Source: Betaproteobacteria bacterium (GTDB taxonomy: Bacteria > Pseudomonadota > Gammaproteobacteria > Burkholderiales > Casimicrobiaceae). From it: a stretch of 64,000 nucleotides of DNA. The notes below the pieces were generated by a model. That model saw only the letters and a program-made list of their open reading frames with translations. It was not told where the DNA came from and ran no database searches. Location of the stretch: assembly GCA_013298765.1 (NCBI GenBank), contig JAAFJA010000014.1, positions 42,341 through 106,340 of the forward strand, in the 5' to 3' direction. The position numbers and the translations under genes are program-made. Positions 54,093 to 63,473 of the stretch are shown piece by piece; the first letter of the stretch is position 1; each line of letters opens with the position of its first letter.

Positions 54093-54650
54093 TTAGTTGG
54101 CGGTGAAGGGCAGCGATGAATGATGAAGCACGATACGAACCGCACCCATATCGTCTTTCTTGAAAGCCCACGTTTTATCGACGGTCGTCACTTTGCCATT
54201 CTTGTCTGTAATCATTACTTTGCCCATCGTCTTTGCGACGTCACCGTTAATGTGGATCGCCGCGTTCTCGATGTCCACTTTCTTCCATCCCTTCAGAGCG
54301 AAGCCAGTGTCCGATGGGAAGTTTTTATCATCCCCGACAAAGTACGCGAGCGCGCCTGCCTTCGTTGTGCGAAAGGTTTGAGGCGCAACGGTGAGCGTTG
54401 GCTTGAAGAGCACAGGCCCCAGGTTGTAGCCGTAGGCCGCGTCAAGCACCGCGTTCGCGGTTGCCTTTGCTTTCGGTAGTCCGCCGCTTGCAAAGTCGTC
54501 ACTAATTTTGACAAGCGCTGCGCCCCATGCCTTTTGTGCGGCTAGAACCTCAGCCTCGGTAATGTTGGCGTTGTAGGTTTTTGCGCTGGCTATGCCCGCG
54601 AAACAAGCGACGCCGATTGTGGCAAATAGCGAAATTGAGCGTGATTTCAT
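54093..54650 (-). CDS. secreted NTF2-like protein
   Basis: A 185-residue protein with a signal peptide (SISLFATIGVACFAGIASAK). The mature part has ITEAEVLAAQKAWGAALVKI, AAYGYNLGPVLFKPTLTVAP, FRTTKAGALAYFVG, DTGFALKGWKKVDIENAAIH and ends VRIVLHHSSLPFTAN. This is the pattern of a periplasmic NTF2/SnoaL-like family. Some relatives are labelled phosphoribosyl-AMP cyclohydrolase, which I believe is wrong since HisI metal-binding motifs are absent. It may bind a small ligand. Confidence 0.72.
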   Translation of the reverse strand: MKSRSISLFATIGVACFAGIASAKTYNANITEAEVLAAQKAWGAALVKISDDFASGGLPKAKATANAVLDAAYGYNLGPVLFKPTLTVAPQTFRTTKAGALAYFVGDDKNFPSDTGFALKGWKKVDIENAAIHINGDVAKTMGKVMITDKNGKVTTVDKTWAFKKDDMGAVRIVLHHSSLPFTAN

Positions 54651-54929
54651 GACGGTTCCTGAGTAGGTGAAAAAGAGAGAGCTGAAATTGGTTGCCGCAT
54701 CGAATTAGCGTCGACTCCGCATGCGCAATCGACAACGGAAATTCTCTGCGACTGATGTGAACGTGCGACATCCAGGCGCGTTAACGTCTGCTGAAACGCG
54801 GATGAACAATTCATGAACGCTCCAGACTTAGATCCAAGGCAAGTTGTTGGCGAAAATTGAAAATCCGCGACAATCACGCCTCACGAGAAAACTCCGATCC
54901 GCTCAAAAAGCGGGTTCGACACGATCCGA

Positions 54930-55775
54930 ATGTCCTGGTTAGAAAAAATTATTCCTGCTGTCAAAGGCGATACCGTCGGTAAGCGCGGTGTACCTGAAGG
55001 TCTTTGGCTCAAGTGCCCGAACTGCGATTCGGTGCTCTACACCGAAGACGTAGAGAAGAATCAGCATGTCTGCATGAAATGCAGCCATCACATCCGCATC
55101 AACGCGCGCACGCGCTTGAATGCTCTGCTCGATGAGAGTGGCCGCAGAGAGATTGGCGCAGAAGTCACGCCGGTTGATTCGCTCAAATTCAAAGACAGCA
55201 AAAAATATCCTGACCGGTTGAAGCAGGCGGCGGAGGCGACGGGGGAAACCGATGCGCTCGTCGTCATGCAAGGCGCGATTGAAAAAGTGCCGGCGGTAGT
55301 TGCTTGTTTCGAATTCGAGTTTATGGGCGGTTCAATGGGTTCGGTTGTGGGCGAGCGTTTTGCGCGCGGCGTCGATGCGGCGATCAAAGCGAAGTGCGGC
55401 TTCGTGTCGTTCGCGGCCAGCGGTGGCGCGCGCATGCAAGAGGGCTTGGCGTCGCTCATGCAGATGGCGAAAACCAATGCGCGGCTCGCTGAGTTAGCAG
55501 AGAAAAAACTCCCGTATATCAGCGTGCTGACTGATCCGACGATGGGCGGTGTATCTGCAAGCTTTGCGTTCGTCGGCGACGTGGTGATTGCAGAGCCGGG
55601 CGCGCTGGTCGGTTTCGCGGGGCCACGCGTGATCGAGCAGACGGTGCGTGAGAAATTACCCGAAGGCTTTCAGCGCGCCGAATTTTTGCTCGAAAAGGGC
55701 GCAATTGACATGATCGTGGATCGACGCGAGATGCGTGCGACGTTAGCGAGATTACTGGGTGCGATGAAGGTATAG
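54930..55775 (+). CDS. accD: acetyl-CoA carboxylase carboxyltransferase subunit beta
   Basis: A 281-residue subunit that transfers the carboxyl group from biotin to acetyl-CoA, giving malonyl-CoA for fatty-acid synthesis. It carries the zinc ribbon C29-C32 (CPNC) and C48-C51 (CMKC), then [38 protein letters not shown] and [16 protein letters not shown]. It begins the accD-folC-dedD-cvpA-purF run. Confidence 0.96.
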   Translation: MSWLEKIIPAVKGDTVGKRGVPEGLWLKCPNCDSVLYTEDVEKNQHVCMKCSHHIRINARTRLNALLDESGRREIGAEVTPVDSLKFKDSKKYPDRLKQAAEATGETDALVVMQGAIEKVPAVVACFEFEFMGGSMGSVVGERFARGVDAAIKAKCGFVSFAASGGARMQEGLASLMQMAKTNARLAELAEKKLPYISVLTDPTMGGVSASFAFVGDVVIAEPGALVGFAGPRVIEQTVREKLPEGFQRAEFLLEKGAIDMIVDRREMRATLARLLGAMKV

Positions 55776-56183
55776 CTACACGACGTATCGAACGGTTTAT
55801 TGGGGGCTACCCGCTAACCAGGCGGTTAACCAAAGTGATGAGTATTAAGTCGTTCCCCCTCACGAACTGGACGATTCTGGGAAAAGATGTTTTTTTTGAC
55901 GCAGATTACGCTGATTTCGCAGATTGACACTGATTATTCGTTGTTCGCTTCACGGTTTGCGGCGCGAATCTAATGAACACTCGCATTCTTTGTTGTTTCA
56001 TGTCTAAATCAGTACGATACCGCGACGGTCTTGCTCGTCGTGCACTAGCACTGCCTGCGTCGTCGCGCCTAGTCTCGTATTGATTCAGAAATGGAATGGA
56101 GCGTCGGCGGCGGTGACCAACCCCAAAAAGCTAATCAGCGTGAATCTGCGAAATCAGCGTAATCTGCGCCAAGAAAACCCCCG
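55776..56183. repeat. accD-folC gap with inverted repeat element E7
   Basis: E7 spans 55891-56172. Its left arm at 55898-55925 (gacgcagattacgctgattt then cgcagatt) pairs with 56143-56170 over 27 of 28 bp. The ~217-bp loop has no gene. E7 ends 11 bp before the folC ATG. The rest of the gap (55776-55890) shows only a weak hairpin (taacc/ggtta at about 55815). Confidence 0.85.
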
Positions 56184-57458
56184 ATGACCCTACTCCAATC
56201 CTGGCTCGACCGCATCTACACCCTTCGCTCTGGCCCCGAAATTGAGATGGGCTTGGAGCGCATAAGGCCGGTGTTTGATGCGATGAACGTTAAACCTGCG
56301 TGCCCGGTGTTTTTGGTAGCCGGGACGAACGGCAAGGGCTCCGTGTGCGCGTATCTCGATGCGATGCTGCGCGCGGCGGGTTACAAAACAGCGCGCTACA
56401 CCTCGCCGCACATTCATCGTTTCAACGAACGCGTGTGCGTGAATGGTGTTGATGCAGACGACGAGGCGTTGGTCGCCGCCTTCGAAGCGGTGGAAACGGC
56501 ACGCGCCGCCTGCAACAACTTAGCGCTCACGTTTTTCGAATACACCACGCTCGCGGCGTTCCACATCTTCGCAAGGGCCAAGCTCGATGCGTGGGTGATC
56601 GAAGTCGGGCTCGGCGGCAGACTCGATGCAACGAATATTCTAGAACCCGATTGCAGTGTGATCGTCTCAATTGGGCTCGATCACATGGATTTCTTAGGCC
56701 CAACGCGCGATCACATCGCGCGCGAGAAGGCTGGCGTTCTGCGCACAGGCAAGCCCGCGATCATCGCTGAGTCAGACCCGCCGAAGAGTTTGCTCGACGC
56801 AGTGAAAGAAAAGAAAGCGGCTGCGCTCTTCGTCGGCAAAGAATACGGCTGGCAGCGCTACGAACATATGCCCACGCAATGGGGTTTCTGGCTCGGCGCT
56901 CAACGTCGCCACGGTTTGCCGATCCCCGCGTTGCGCGGCAACTATCAGTTAGCCAATGCCGCGGCAGCGCTTGCGGCGTTGCACGTGTTGTCTGATCGGC
57001 TCCCGGTTTCGCAGGGTGCGTTGCGGCAGGGTTTGCTTGAGGTTGAATGGCCAGCGCGCTTTCAAGTGCTCCCGGGCCGCCCCACCGTCGTGCTCGACGT
57101 TGCGCACAATGAACACGCCGCAAAAGCGCTGGAGCGAGCGCTCTCCGACATGGCGTTCTTTCCGGAAACCTACGCCGTGTTTGCGATGCTTAAGGATAAA
57201 GACATCGCCGCCGTCGTGTCCGCCGTCAGGGGACGAATCGATCACTGGTACATCGCGCCCTTGCCAGGCGCGCGCGGCACTGCCGTTGAAGCGATCCAAG
57301 AGGCGCTCATCGCGAGCGGTGTCGCAGCTAGAGCGATTCACCCATTCGCGAGCGTGGCCGATGCGTATGCGCGCGCGCGGGAAAACGCGAATGAGGCCGA
57401 TAGAATTGTCGTCTTTGGATCATTCCTGACGGTTGCTGCGTGCAGCGACCCGACGTAG
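56184..57458 (+). CDS. folC: bifunctional folylpolyglutamate / dihydrofolate synthase
   Basis: A 424-residue Mur-ligase-type enzyme that adds glutamate to dihydropteroate and folates. The P-loop is VAGTNGKGSVCAYLDAMLR; YTSPHIHRFNERVCVNG is the omega-loop region, and EVGLGGRLDATNILEPDCSV and LDVAHNEHAAKALERAL follow. The start has no clear ribosome site because it abuts E7. The position after accD is conserved. Confidence 0.94.
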   Translation: MTLLQSWLDRIYTLRSGPEIEMGLERIRPVFDAMNVKPACPVFLVAGTNGKGSVCAYLDAMLRAAGYKTARYTSPHIHRFNERVCVNGVDADDEALVAAFEAVETARAACNNLALTFFEYTTLAAFHIFARAKLDAWVIEVGLGGRLDATNILEPDCSVIVSIGLDHMDFLGPTRDHIAREKAGVLRTGKPAIIAESDPPKSLLDAVKEKKAAALFVGKEYGWQRYEHMPTQWGFWLGAQRRHGLPIPALRGNYQLANAAAALAALHVLSDRLPVSQGALRQGLLEVEWPARFQVLPGRPTVVLDVAHNEHAAKALERALSDMAFFPETYAVFAMLKDKDIAAVVSAVRGRIDHWYIAPLPGARGTAVEAIQEALIASGVAARAIHPFASVADAYARARENANEADRIVVFGSFLTVAACSDPT

Positions 57459-57515
57459 CGCTCGCAACACGCGCTTGATCCAGCCCACGAATTCGGTCTC
57501 ACGACTCACCGCTTG

Positions 57516-58253
57516 ATGGCAAACGTCTCCGCAGCCACCGAAAACGCCGATCAATTGCGCCGCCGCGCCAATCGTCGCCTGCTCGGTGCATCGGTGTTGC
57601 TACTGGTCGCCATCATTTTGGTGCCGATTTTTTTGGAACGCGAACCGCCGCCCCTGCCTGACAGCGTGGACGTGAAGATCCCGCCCATCGATAGCGCCAA
57701 GTTCGATCCGAAATTGCCAGAGAGGAAGGGCGCACCGACCGAGATTCCCTCGGTGGCTGAGCCAAGCGGCGCTGCCGTCGCGGCACCCACGGCAGCACCC
57801 CTGCCCACAGCGCCTGTAGTGCAATCTTCGCCTGCGAACCCTGCTGTATCCGGGGCTTCGCAAGCAAAAAAAGAAGAGGCAAGTAAACCTATAACTGGTG
57901 CCACGCCCTCATTAAACATGGCCACAGCGGCTAAGGCTGAGGCGAAAGCGGCACCGACCCCGCCAACGAAATCGCCCGAAAAAGCGCCTGCGAAAGTGGC
58001 TGAAAAGCCTGTGCTCAAAAGCGGGCAGTGGGTGATTCAACTGGTGGCTGTGCGCGATTCGGCATCGGCGAAACAAGTCTTTGATAAAGCGAAGGCGCTG
58101 AAAGTCCCGGTGTACACCGAGCAAATCACGGTGAGCAACGGCCAGGTCACGCGAGTGCGTGTCGGGCCCTTCGAAGACAAAAAGTCGGTCGAAGCGGCGC
58201 GCGCGAAGCTCGCAAAGGCGGGTTTCGAAGCGAAACTCATCACGCTGCCATGA
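57516..58253 (+). CDS. SPOR-domain protein (DedD-like)
   Basis: A 245-residue cell-division protein. One transmembrane helix (LLGASVLLLVAIILVPIFL) near residues 22-42 follows a short cytoplasmic part. A long Ala/Pro/Lys-rich linker then leads to the C-terminal SPOR domain (SGQWVIQLVAVRDSASAKQV; VTRVRVGPFEDKKSVEAARA), which binds denuded glycans at the septum. The ATG at 57516 is preferred to TTG at 57513. It sits between folC and cvpA as in other betaproteobacteria. Confidence 0.87.
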   Translation: MANVSAATENADQLRRRANRRLLGASVLLLVAIILVPIFLEREPPPLPDSVDVKIPPIDSAKFDPKLPERKGAPTEIPSVAEPSGAAVAAPTAAPLPTAPVVQSSPANPAVSGASQAKKEEASKPITGATPSLNMATAAKAEAKAAPTPPTKSPEKAPAKVAEKPVLKSGQWVIQLVAVRDSASAKQVFDKAKALKVPVYTEQITVSNGQVTRVRVGPFEDKKSVEAARAKLAKAGFEAKLITLP

Positions 58254-58339
58254 CGCGTGCGCGTTCCGAATTCCCAGAACGCGATCACCCTGTGCCCGCT
58301 TTTCCAAGCACCCACCACGCGCGCACGCCCTAACTGCCC

Positions 58340-58873
58340 ATGACCGCGTTTGACTACATCGTCATCACCGTGCTTTTGCTCTCTGGCGCGCTCGGTCTTT
58401 GGCGCGGCATCATTCGTGAAGTATTCGCGCTGGGTGCCTGGATTCTCGCCATCGTTTGCATGATGTTGTTCGGACAAGCGATGGCCAACGCGTTGCCGCT
58501 TGCGAATACACCGAGCTGGCTCAAACTACTTACAGGCTACATGTTGGTTTTTGTGCTCGTTTTTGTCGTTGTCAGCATCATCGGTTTTCTCTTCACCAAG
58601 CTCGTGCAAACAGCGGGGCTTACCTTTATTGATCGTGGCTTGGGCTTTGCGTTCGGCATGTTGCGCGGCGGCTTGATCGTTGTGCTCCTCGTGCTGCTGG
58701 GCGGCGCGGCAGGGCTTTCAAACAATGAATGGTGGAAGCAAAGCGCGAGTGCGAAACCATTGGAAACTTTCGCAGCGATCCTGCGTAACAAGTTTCCCGA
58801 TCCACTGGCAAGCAAGCTGAAATTCGCACGCCAAGAGCGTGCCACAAAGGAAGTTGAACTATGTGCGGCGTAA
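58340..58873 (+). CDS. cvpA: CvpA-family inner-membrane protein
   Basis: A 177-residue protein with four predicted membrane helices, starting MTAFDYIVITVLLLSGALGL, with GLWRGIIREVFALGAWI, the CvpA signature. It overlaps purF by 13 bp, and this pairing is conserved; in E. coli, CvpA is needed for colicin V production and envelope stress tolerance. Confidence 0.92.
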   Translation: MTAFDYIVITVLLLSGALGLWRGIIREVFALGAWILAIVCMMLFGQAMANALPLANTPSWLKLLTGYMLVFVLVFVVVSIIGFLFTKLVQTAGLTFIDRGLGFAFGMLRGGLIVVLLVLLGGAAGLSNNEWWKQSASAKPLETFAAILRNKFPDPLASKLKFARQERATKEVELCAA

Positions 58874-60366
58874 TCGGAATCGTCTCTCACGGCCCGGTGA
58901 ATCAATTGATTTACGACGGCTTGATGACCCTGCAACATCGCGGGCAAGACGCGGCGGGCATCATGACGGCCGACGGCGCCGTGTTTCACTTGCACAAAGG
59001 TCGTGGCATGGCGCGCGACATTTTCCGCACGCGCAACATGCGCGATCTCTTGGGCAATGCGGGCATTGGACACGTGCGTTATCCCACTGCGGGCAGCGCC
59101 GTGTCGGAACACGAATCGCAACCGTTTTACGTGAATTCGCCGTTCGGTATTTCGCTCGTTCACAACGGCAACTTGACCAATGGCGAAGAGCTAAAACGCG
59201 AACTCTTCAAGATCGACGCGCGCCACATCAATACGAATAGCGACAGCGAAGTGCTACTGAACGTGCTCGCGCTCGAACTCGAGCGCGCAGCGAACGGCAC
59301 GCGTACGCTCACCCCGGAAATGATTTTCAAAGCGGTTGCAGGCGTGCATGTGCGTTGCAAAGGCGCGTACGCAGTCACCGCGATGATCGCCGGTTACGGC
59401 ATGCTCGCATTTCGCGATCCGCATGGCATTCGCCCGATGGTTTACGGCCGCGCCGAGACGATGGCCGGGCCCGAATACGCTGTCGCGTCTGAGACCGTTG
59501 CGCTCGACGTGCTGGGCTTCAAAGTCGAACGCGACATTGAGCCGGGTGAAGCGCTCTTCATCGATTTCGCAGGCCATGTCCACACGCAGCAGTGCGCAAA
59601 AAATCCGAAGCTGAATCCTTGCATCTTCGAATACGTCTACCTTGCGCGGCCTGATTCGGTGATCGACGGCGTGTCCGTGTACGACGCGCGCGTGCGCTTG
59701 GGCGAAGAGCTTGCGAACGTGGTGAAAGCGATGCCCGATTGGGAAGCGATCGATGTAGTGATTCCGATCCCTGATTCGTCGCGCCCCGCCGCGCTCTCGC
59801 TCGCAACGATCATCGGCCGCCCGTATCGCGAAGGCTTCGTGAAAAACCGCTACGTCGGACGCACCTTCATCATGCCCGGTCACGCGATGCGCAAGAAAAG
59901 CGTGCGCCAAAAACTAAATCCGATCGTGAGCGAATTTACGGGGAAAACGGTGCTCTTGGTCGATGACTCCATCGTGCGCGGCACGACCAGTCGCGAGATC
60001 GTGCAAATGGCGCGTGAAGCCGGTGCGAAACGCGTGATCTTTGCAAGCGCCGCGCCGCCCGTGAAATACCCGAACGTGTATGGCATCGATATGCCCACAC
60101 CAAGCGAGCTCATCGCCGTCGGCAAAACCGATGAGCAAATCGCGGAAGCCATTGGCGCTGATCGCGTCATCTATCAAACGATCGAAGGCATGAAGCGCGC
60201 GATTCTGCAAAGCCAACGCGCAGACCATCCGACGAGGATTGTCGATTTCGACGCCTCGTGTTTTGATGGTTGCTACGTGACGGGCGATATTACGAGCGAG
60301 TTTTTGCTAGGGCTTGCGAAATCGCGGGATGAGTCGCGTGGGGAAGTGGTGGGGGCGGATCAGTAG
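58861..60366 (+). CDS. purF: amidophosphoribosyltransferase
   Basis: A 501-residue enzyme, the first committed step of purine synthesis (PRPP plus glutamine). Cys2 (MCGVIGIVSHG) is the N-terminal nucleophile after Met removal. HRGQDAAGIMTADG and the PRPP-binding LLVDDSIVRGTTSREIV are clear. Its start lies inside cvpA, so translation is coupled. Confidence 0.96.
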   Translation: MCGVIGIVSHGPVNQLIYDGLMTLQHRGQDAAGIMTADGAVFHLHKGRGMARDIFRTRNMRDLLGNAGIGHVRYPTAGSAVSEHESQPFYVNSPFGISLVHNGNLTNGEELKRELFKIDARHINTNSDSEVLLNVLALELERAANGTRTLTPEMIFKAVAGVHVRCKGAYAVTAMIAGYGMLAFRDPHGIRPMVYGRAETMAGPEYAVASETVALDVLGFKVERDIEPGEALFIDFAGHVHTQQCAKNPKLNPCIFEYVYLARPDSVIDGVSVYDARVRLGEELANVVKAMPDWEAIDVVIPIPDSSRPAALSLATIIGRPYREGFVKNRYVGRTFIMPGHAMRKKSVRQKLNPIVSEFTGKTVLLVDDSIVRGTTSREIVQMAREAGAKRVIFASAAPPVKYPNVYGIDMPTPSELIAVGKTDEQIAEAIGADRVIYQTIEGMKRAILQSQRADHPTRIVDFDASCFDGCYVTGDITSEFLLGLAKSRDESRGEVVGADQ

Positions 60367-60368
60367 CA

Positions 60369-60656
60369 ATGAACGAGTTTGTTCTCCTTACGATTAGCTC
60401 ATTCGGTGCCGCCGCTCTTGGCTACGTAACGTCGTTACTCTGTCGCAACTCGAAACGGGCTTTTGCGATTGCTCCGTTTCTTTCTTGTGCCGGCGTATGG
60501 ATTTCTTGCTGGTACAGTTTTGACTATGCCGCCCCACCGTATAGCGGAGGCGGCGCATCAATGTGGCCCGTGATCGCCTTCATGTTTTCGGCGCTTGCGA
60601 TTATCTGCTCTCTCGGAGGAGTAGCGCTGAGGATGCGGGACGCAAAAATGCCGTAG
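60369..60656 (+). CDS. small hypothetical membrane protein
   Basis: A 95-residue protein starting 3 bp after purF. Hydrophobic stretches FVLLTISSFGAAALGYVTSLL, AIAPFLSCAGVWISCW and VIAFMFSALAIICSLGGVAL suggest three membrane helices. Its stop codon TAG lies inside the arm of an inverted repeat (60652), so the C-terminus may have been set by insertion. I recognise no family. The frame, spacing and composition support a real gene, but only moderately. Confidence 0.5.
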   Translation: MNEFVLLTISSFGAAALGYVTSLLCRNSKRAFAIAPFLSCAGVWISCWYSFDYAAPPYSGGGASMWPVIAFMFSALAIICSLGGVALRMRDAKMP

Positions 60657-60757
60657 GGTGCGATCCCATCGCACCTCCTAACCCTCCGATGCGAAGCGTC
60701 ACTCTTCAATCCACGACGGGTGGCATCAATTTGGGTGCGATAGGATCGCACCCTACG
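60652..60757. repeat. GTAGGGTGCGATC-type inverted repeat before metZ
   Basis: The left arm cgtagggtgcgatcc (60652-60666) pairs perfectly with ggatcgcaccctacg (60743-60757); atcgcacc/gggtgcgat units just inside give further pairing. The loop is ~75 bp. It includes the stop codon of the preceding small gene. Confidence 0.75.
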
Positions 60758-60801
60758 CCCGACACAAAACGCGTGACGAAACGCACAACGTAAAACAAAC
60801 C

Positions 60802-61995
60802 ATGAATAACGACAACAAACTCCACCCCGACACCCTCGCCATCCGCGCGGGCGGGATGCGTACGTCGTTCAACGAACATTCGGAGGCGTTGTTTCCGACG
60901 GTGAGCTTCGTGCATGAATCCGCCGAGATGGCGGCGAAGCGGTTCACGGGTGAAGAACCGGGCTACATCTATTCGCGCTTCACGAACCCGACGGTCGATA
61001 TGTTCGAACAACGTCTCGCCGCGCTCGAAGGCGCGGGGGCGGCGATTGCAACGTCCACCGGCATGGCAGCGATCACAACGCTCGCGATGAGCCTTTGCGC
61101 GCAGGGCGATCACATCGTGACGAGCGGGTCGGTATTCGGCTCGACGTTGAACGTGTTCGGCCCGCCGGTGATGGGCAAATTCGGTGTGACGACGACGATT
61201 GTGAACAGCACCTCCCTCGATGCGTGGCGCGAGGCTATTGCAGCGCTCCCGAAAACGAAGCTCGTGTTTTTAGAAACGCCGTCGAACCCAACGTGCGAGG
61301 TGTTCGACATTGCCGCGATTGCCGAGATGTGTCGCAAAGCGGGGGCGACGTTCGTGGTGGACAACTGTTTCTGCACGCCGATCTTGCAAAAACCGCTCGC
61401 GCTTGGCGCGGATGTCGTGATTCATTCGGCGTCGAAACACCTCGATGGCCAAGGCCGCGTGATGGGCGGCGCGATTGTCGGCACCAAGCAAATGTGCAAG
61501 GAAACCGTTTACAACTTCCTTCGCACGACCGGCGCGAGCCTTGCGCCGTTCAACGCCTGGGTACTGCTCAAAGGTTTGGAAACGCTGCCGATTCGCATGC
61601 GCGCACACAGTGAGAATGCGCTTCAATTGTCGGATTGGTTGGGCAATCATCCAAAAATAACTAAAGTTAACTATCCATTTTTGTCGACGCACGCCCAGAA
61701 TAAATTGGCGCGATCGCAACAAAGCGGTGGTGGTGCGGTGCTTTCGTTTTACGTCAGTGGTACGAAAGCCGACGCCTGGAAAATCATCGACAACACAAAG
61801 ATCATGTCGATTACGGGCAATTTGGGCGACGTGAAAACGACGATTACGCATCCTGCGAGTACGACGCATTCGCGAATGAGTGCTGCAGCGCGGGAAGCGG
61901 CAGGAATTACGGATACACTGATTCGAGTTGCCGTTGGTCTCGAAGCACAAGAAGATTTGAGGGCTGATTTGGCGCGGGGGTTGGATCAGATTTGA
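60802..61995 (+). CDS. metZ: O-succinylhomoserine sulfhydrylase
   Basis: A 397-residue PLP enzyme of the Cys/Met metabolism family that makes homocysteine directly from O-succinylhomoserine and sulfide. The PLP lysine is K212 in IHSASKHLDGQGRVMGGAIV. YIYSRFTNPTVDMFEQRLAA and ETPSNPTCEVFDIAAIAE are family motifs. It follows purF as in most betaproteobacteria. O-acetylhomoserine use cannot be ruled out. Confidence 0.9.
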   Translation: MNNDNKLHPDTLAIRAGGMRTSFNEHSEALFPTVSFVHESAEMAAKRFTGEEPGYIYSRFTNPTVDMFEQRLAALEGAGAAIATSTGMAAITTLAMSLCAQGDHIVTSGSVFGSTLNVFGPPVMGKFGVTTTIVNSTSLDAWREAIAALPKTKLVFLETPSNPTCEVFDIAAIAEMCRKAGATFVVDNCFCTPILQKPLALGADVVIHSASKHLDGQGRVMGGAIVGTKQMCKETVYNFLRTTGASLAPFNAWVLLKGLETLPIRMRAHSENALQLSDWLGNHPKITKVNYPFLSTHAQNKLARSQQSGGGAVLSFYVSGTKADAWKIIDNTKIMSITGNLGDVKTTITHPASTTHSRMSAAAREAAGITDTLIRVAVGLEAQEDLRADLARGLDQI

Positions 61996-62026
61996 TTTCT
62001 GAACGCCCGCGTCGTAGCCGCGTCCT

Positions 62027-62136
62027 CCCGGCGAAGGCCGGGACCCATCCGGGCGGCCCTTGCGGGGCCTAGACAGTAATCTTTGAGTTCTCGCGTGCTT
62101 CGGCTAATTCGGTCAAGTCTCCCGCCTACGCGGGAG
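62027..62136. repeat. pair of REP-like hairpins between metZ and phaZ
   Basis: Two strong hairpins: cccggc-gaag-gccggg (62027-62042) and ctcccgc-ctac-gcgggag (62119-62136). They resemble the widespread proteobacterial palindromes of the kind gtcatcccggcgaaggc. Besides a possible terminator role after metZ, nothing else is in this ~180-bp gap. Confidence 0.6.
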
Positions 62137-62177
62137 TGACAGTTTTGTCGTCACACGTTGTTCTTCATCGGTTTTAA

Positions 62178-63473
62178 ATGCTCTACGCCTTCCACGAAAT
62201 CCAGAAATCTCTCGCCTCTCCCATGCGCTTTGCTGCGCAGATGGGCATGACTTGGGCGCAATCGACCGGCAATCCGTGGCGCGACACACCGCCTAATGAT
62301 TGGCTCGCAGCGTCGAGTGAGATGACGATTCGCTTGACGCAGGATTACCCAAAGCGCCCGTTCAACATTCATAACGTGGTGGTTGATGGCCACACGCACA
62401 TGGTTGAGGAATCGGTGGCGTCGTCGAAGGCATTTTGCGAATTGCGCCGCTTTGCGAAGATCGGCAGTAAAGGCGAGCCACGTGTTTTGTTGGTTGCGCC
62501 GCTCTCAGGGCATTTCGCAACGCTACTGCGCGATACCGCGCAATCGCTTGTACAGCATCACGAGGTCTACGTCACCGATTGGAAAAACGCGCGCGATGTC
62601 CCTCTCACTGATGGCATCTTTCATCTCGACGATTACGTGCAATACGTCATTGAATACCTGCGCGAGCTCGGCCCAAACGTCCACGTGATCTCAGTGTGTC
62701 AGCCCACGGTGCCGGTGATGTGCGCAGTGAGTTTGATGGCCGCGAAAAACGACCCAATGCGCCCTAAGAGCATGGTGATGATGGGCGGGCCAATCGATAC
62801 CCGAGTGCACGCATCGAGCGTGAACGAATACGCCACTAAACACTCGCATGAGTGGTTTGAGAAAAACGTGATTGCGCGCGTGCCCGCGAAATACGCAGGC
62901 TTTGGTCGCCGCGTGTATCCGGGCTTCTTGCAGCATTACGGATTCGTCGCGATGAATCCAGGGCGTCACGCAAAATCGCACTGGGAATTTTTCCTCGATA
63001 TGCTTAAAGGCGATACCGACGACGCCGAAGCGCATCGCAAGTTCTACGACGAGTACAACGCCGTGCTCGACCTCGATGCGGCTTACTACCTTGAAACCGT
63101 GCGCCGCGTATTCCAAGAGTTCCACTTGCCGCGCGGTGTCATGGAAGTGAAAGGCGAGCGTGTCGATCCTTCAAAGATCCGAGATATCGCCCTGATGACG
63201 GTCGAAGGCGAACTCGACGATATTTCGCTGCCAGGGCAAACGTACGCTGCACACGGGTTGTGTTCAAGCATTCCGCAATCAATGCAAAAGCATCTGCTGG
63301 TCGAGAAGTGTGGTCACTACGGCATTTTTTCAGGTAGCCGTTGGCGAAACATCATCTACCCCGAGATTCGCGGGTTCATCGCGGCGCACGAATCAAGCGC
63401 GCCGACGGCAAAAAAGCAAGCGTCGTTGCGGCGAAGACGCCTCGTGGCCCCGCAGCAGCTGCGACGAAGGTAG
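62178..63473 (+). CDS. phaZ: intracellular poly-3-hydroxybutyrate depolymerase
   Basis: A 431-residue enzyme (zero frame) that mobilises stored polyhydroxybutyrate granules. The catalytic cysteine is C174 in VISVCQPTVPVM, the lipase-box variant of PhaZa1-type depolymerases; PLSGHFATLLRDT and VTDWKNARDVPL are also typical, and the histidine is likely in KCGHYGIFSG. The zero-frame tail (ASLRRRRLVAPQQLRRR) follows an A AAA AAG heptamer at 63410; a -1 shift would replace it with a ~49-residue Lys/Ala-rich tail. Confidence 0.92.
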   Translation: MLYAFHEIQKSLASPMRFAAQMGMTWAQSTGNPWRDTPPNDWLAASSEMTIRLTQDYPKRPFNIHNVVVDGHTHMVEESVASSKAFCELRRFAKIGSKGEPRVLLVAPLSGHFATLLRDTAQSLVQHHEVYVTDWKNARDVPLTDGIFHLDDYVQYVIEYLRELGPNVHVISVCQPTVPVMCAVSLMAAKNDPMRPKSMVMMGGPIDTRVHASSVNEYATKHSHEWFEKNVIARVPAKYAGFGRRVYPGFLQHYGFVAMNPGRHAKSHWEFFLDMLKGDTDDAEAHRKFYDEYNAVLDLDAAYYLETVRRVFQEFHLPRGVMEVKGERVDPSKIRDIALMTVEGELDDISLPGQTYAAHGLCSSIPQSMQKHLLVEKCGHYGIFSGSRWRNIIYPEIRGFIAAHESSAPTAKKQASLRRRRLVAPQQLRRR

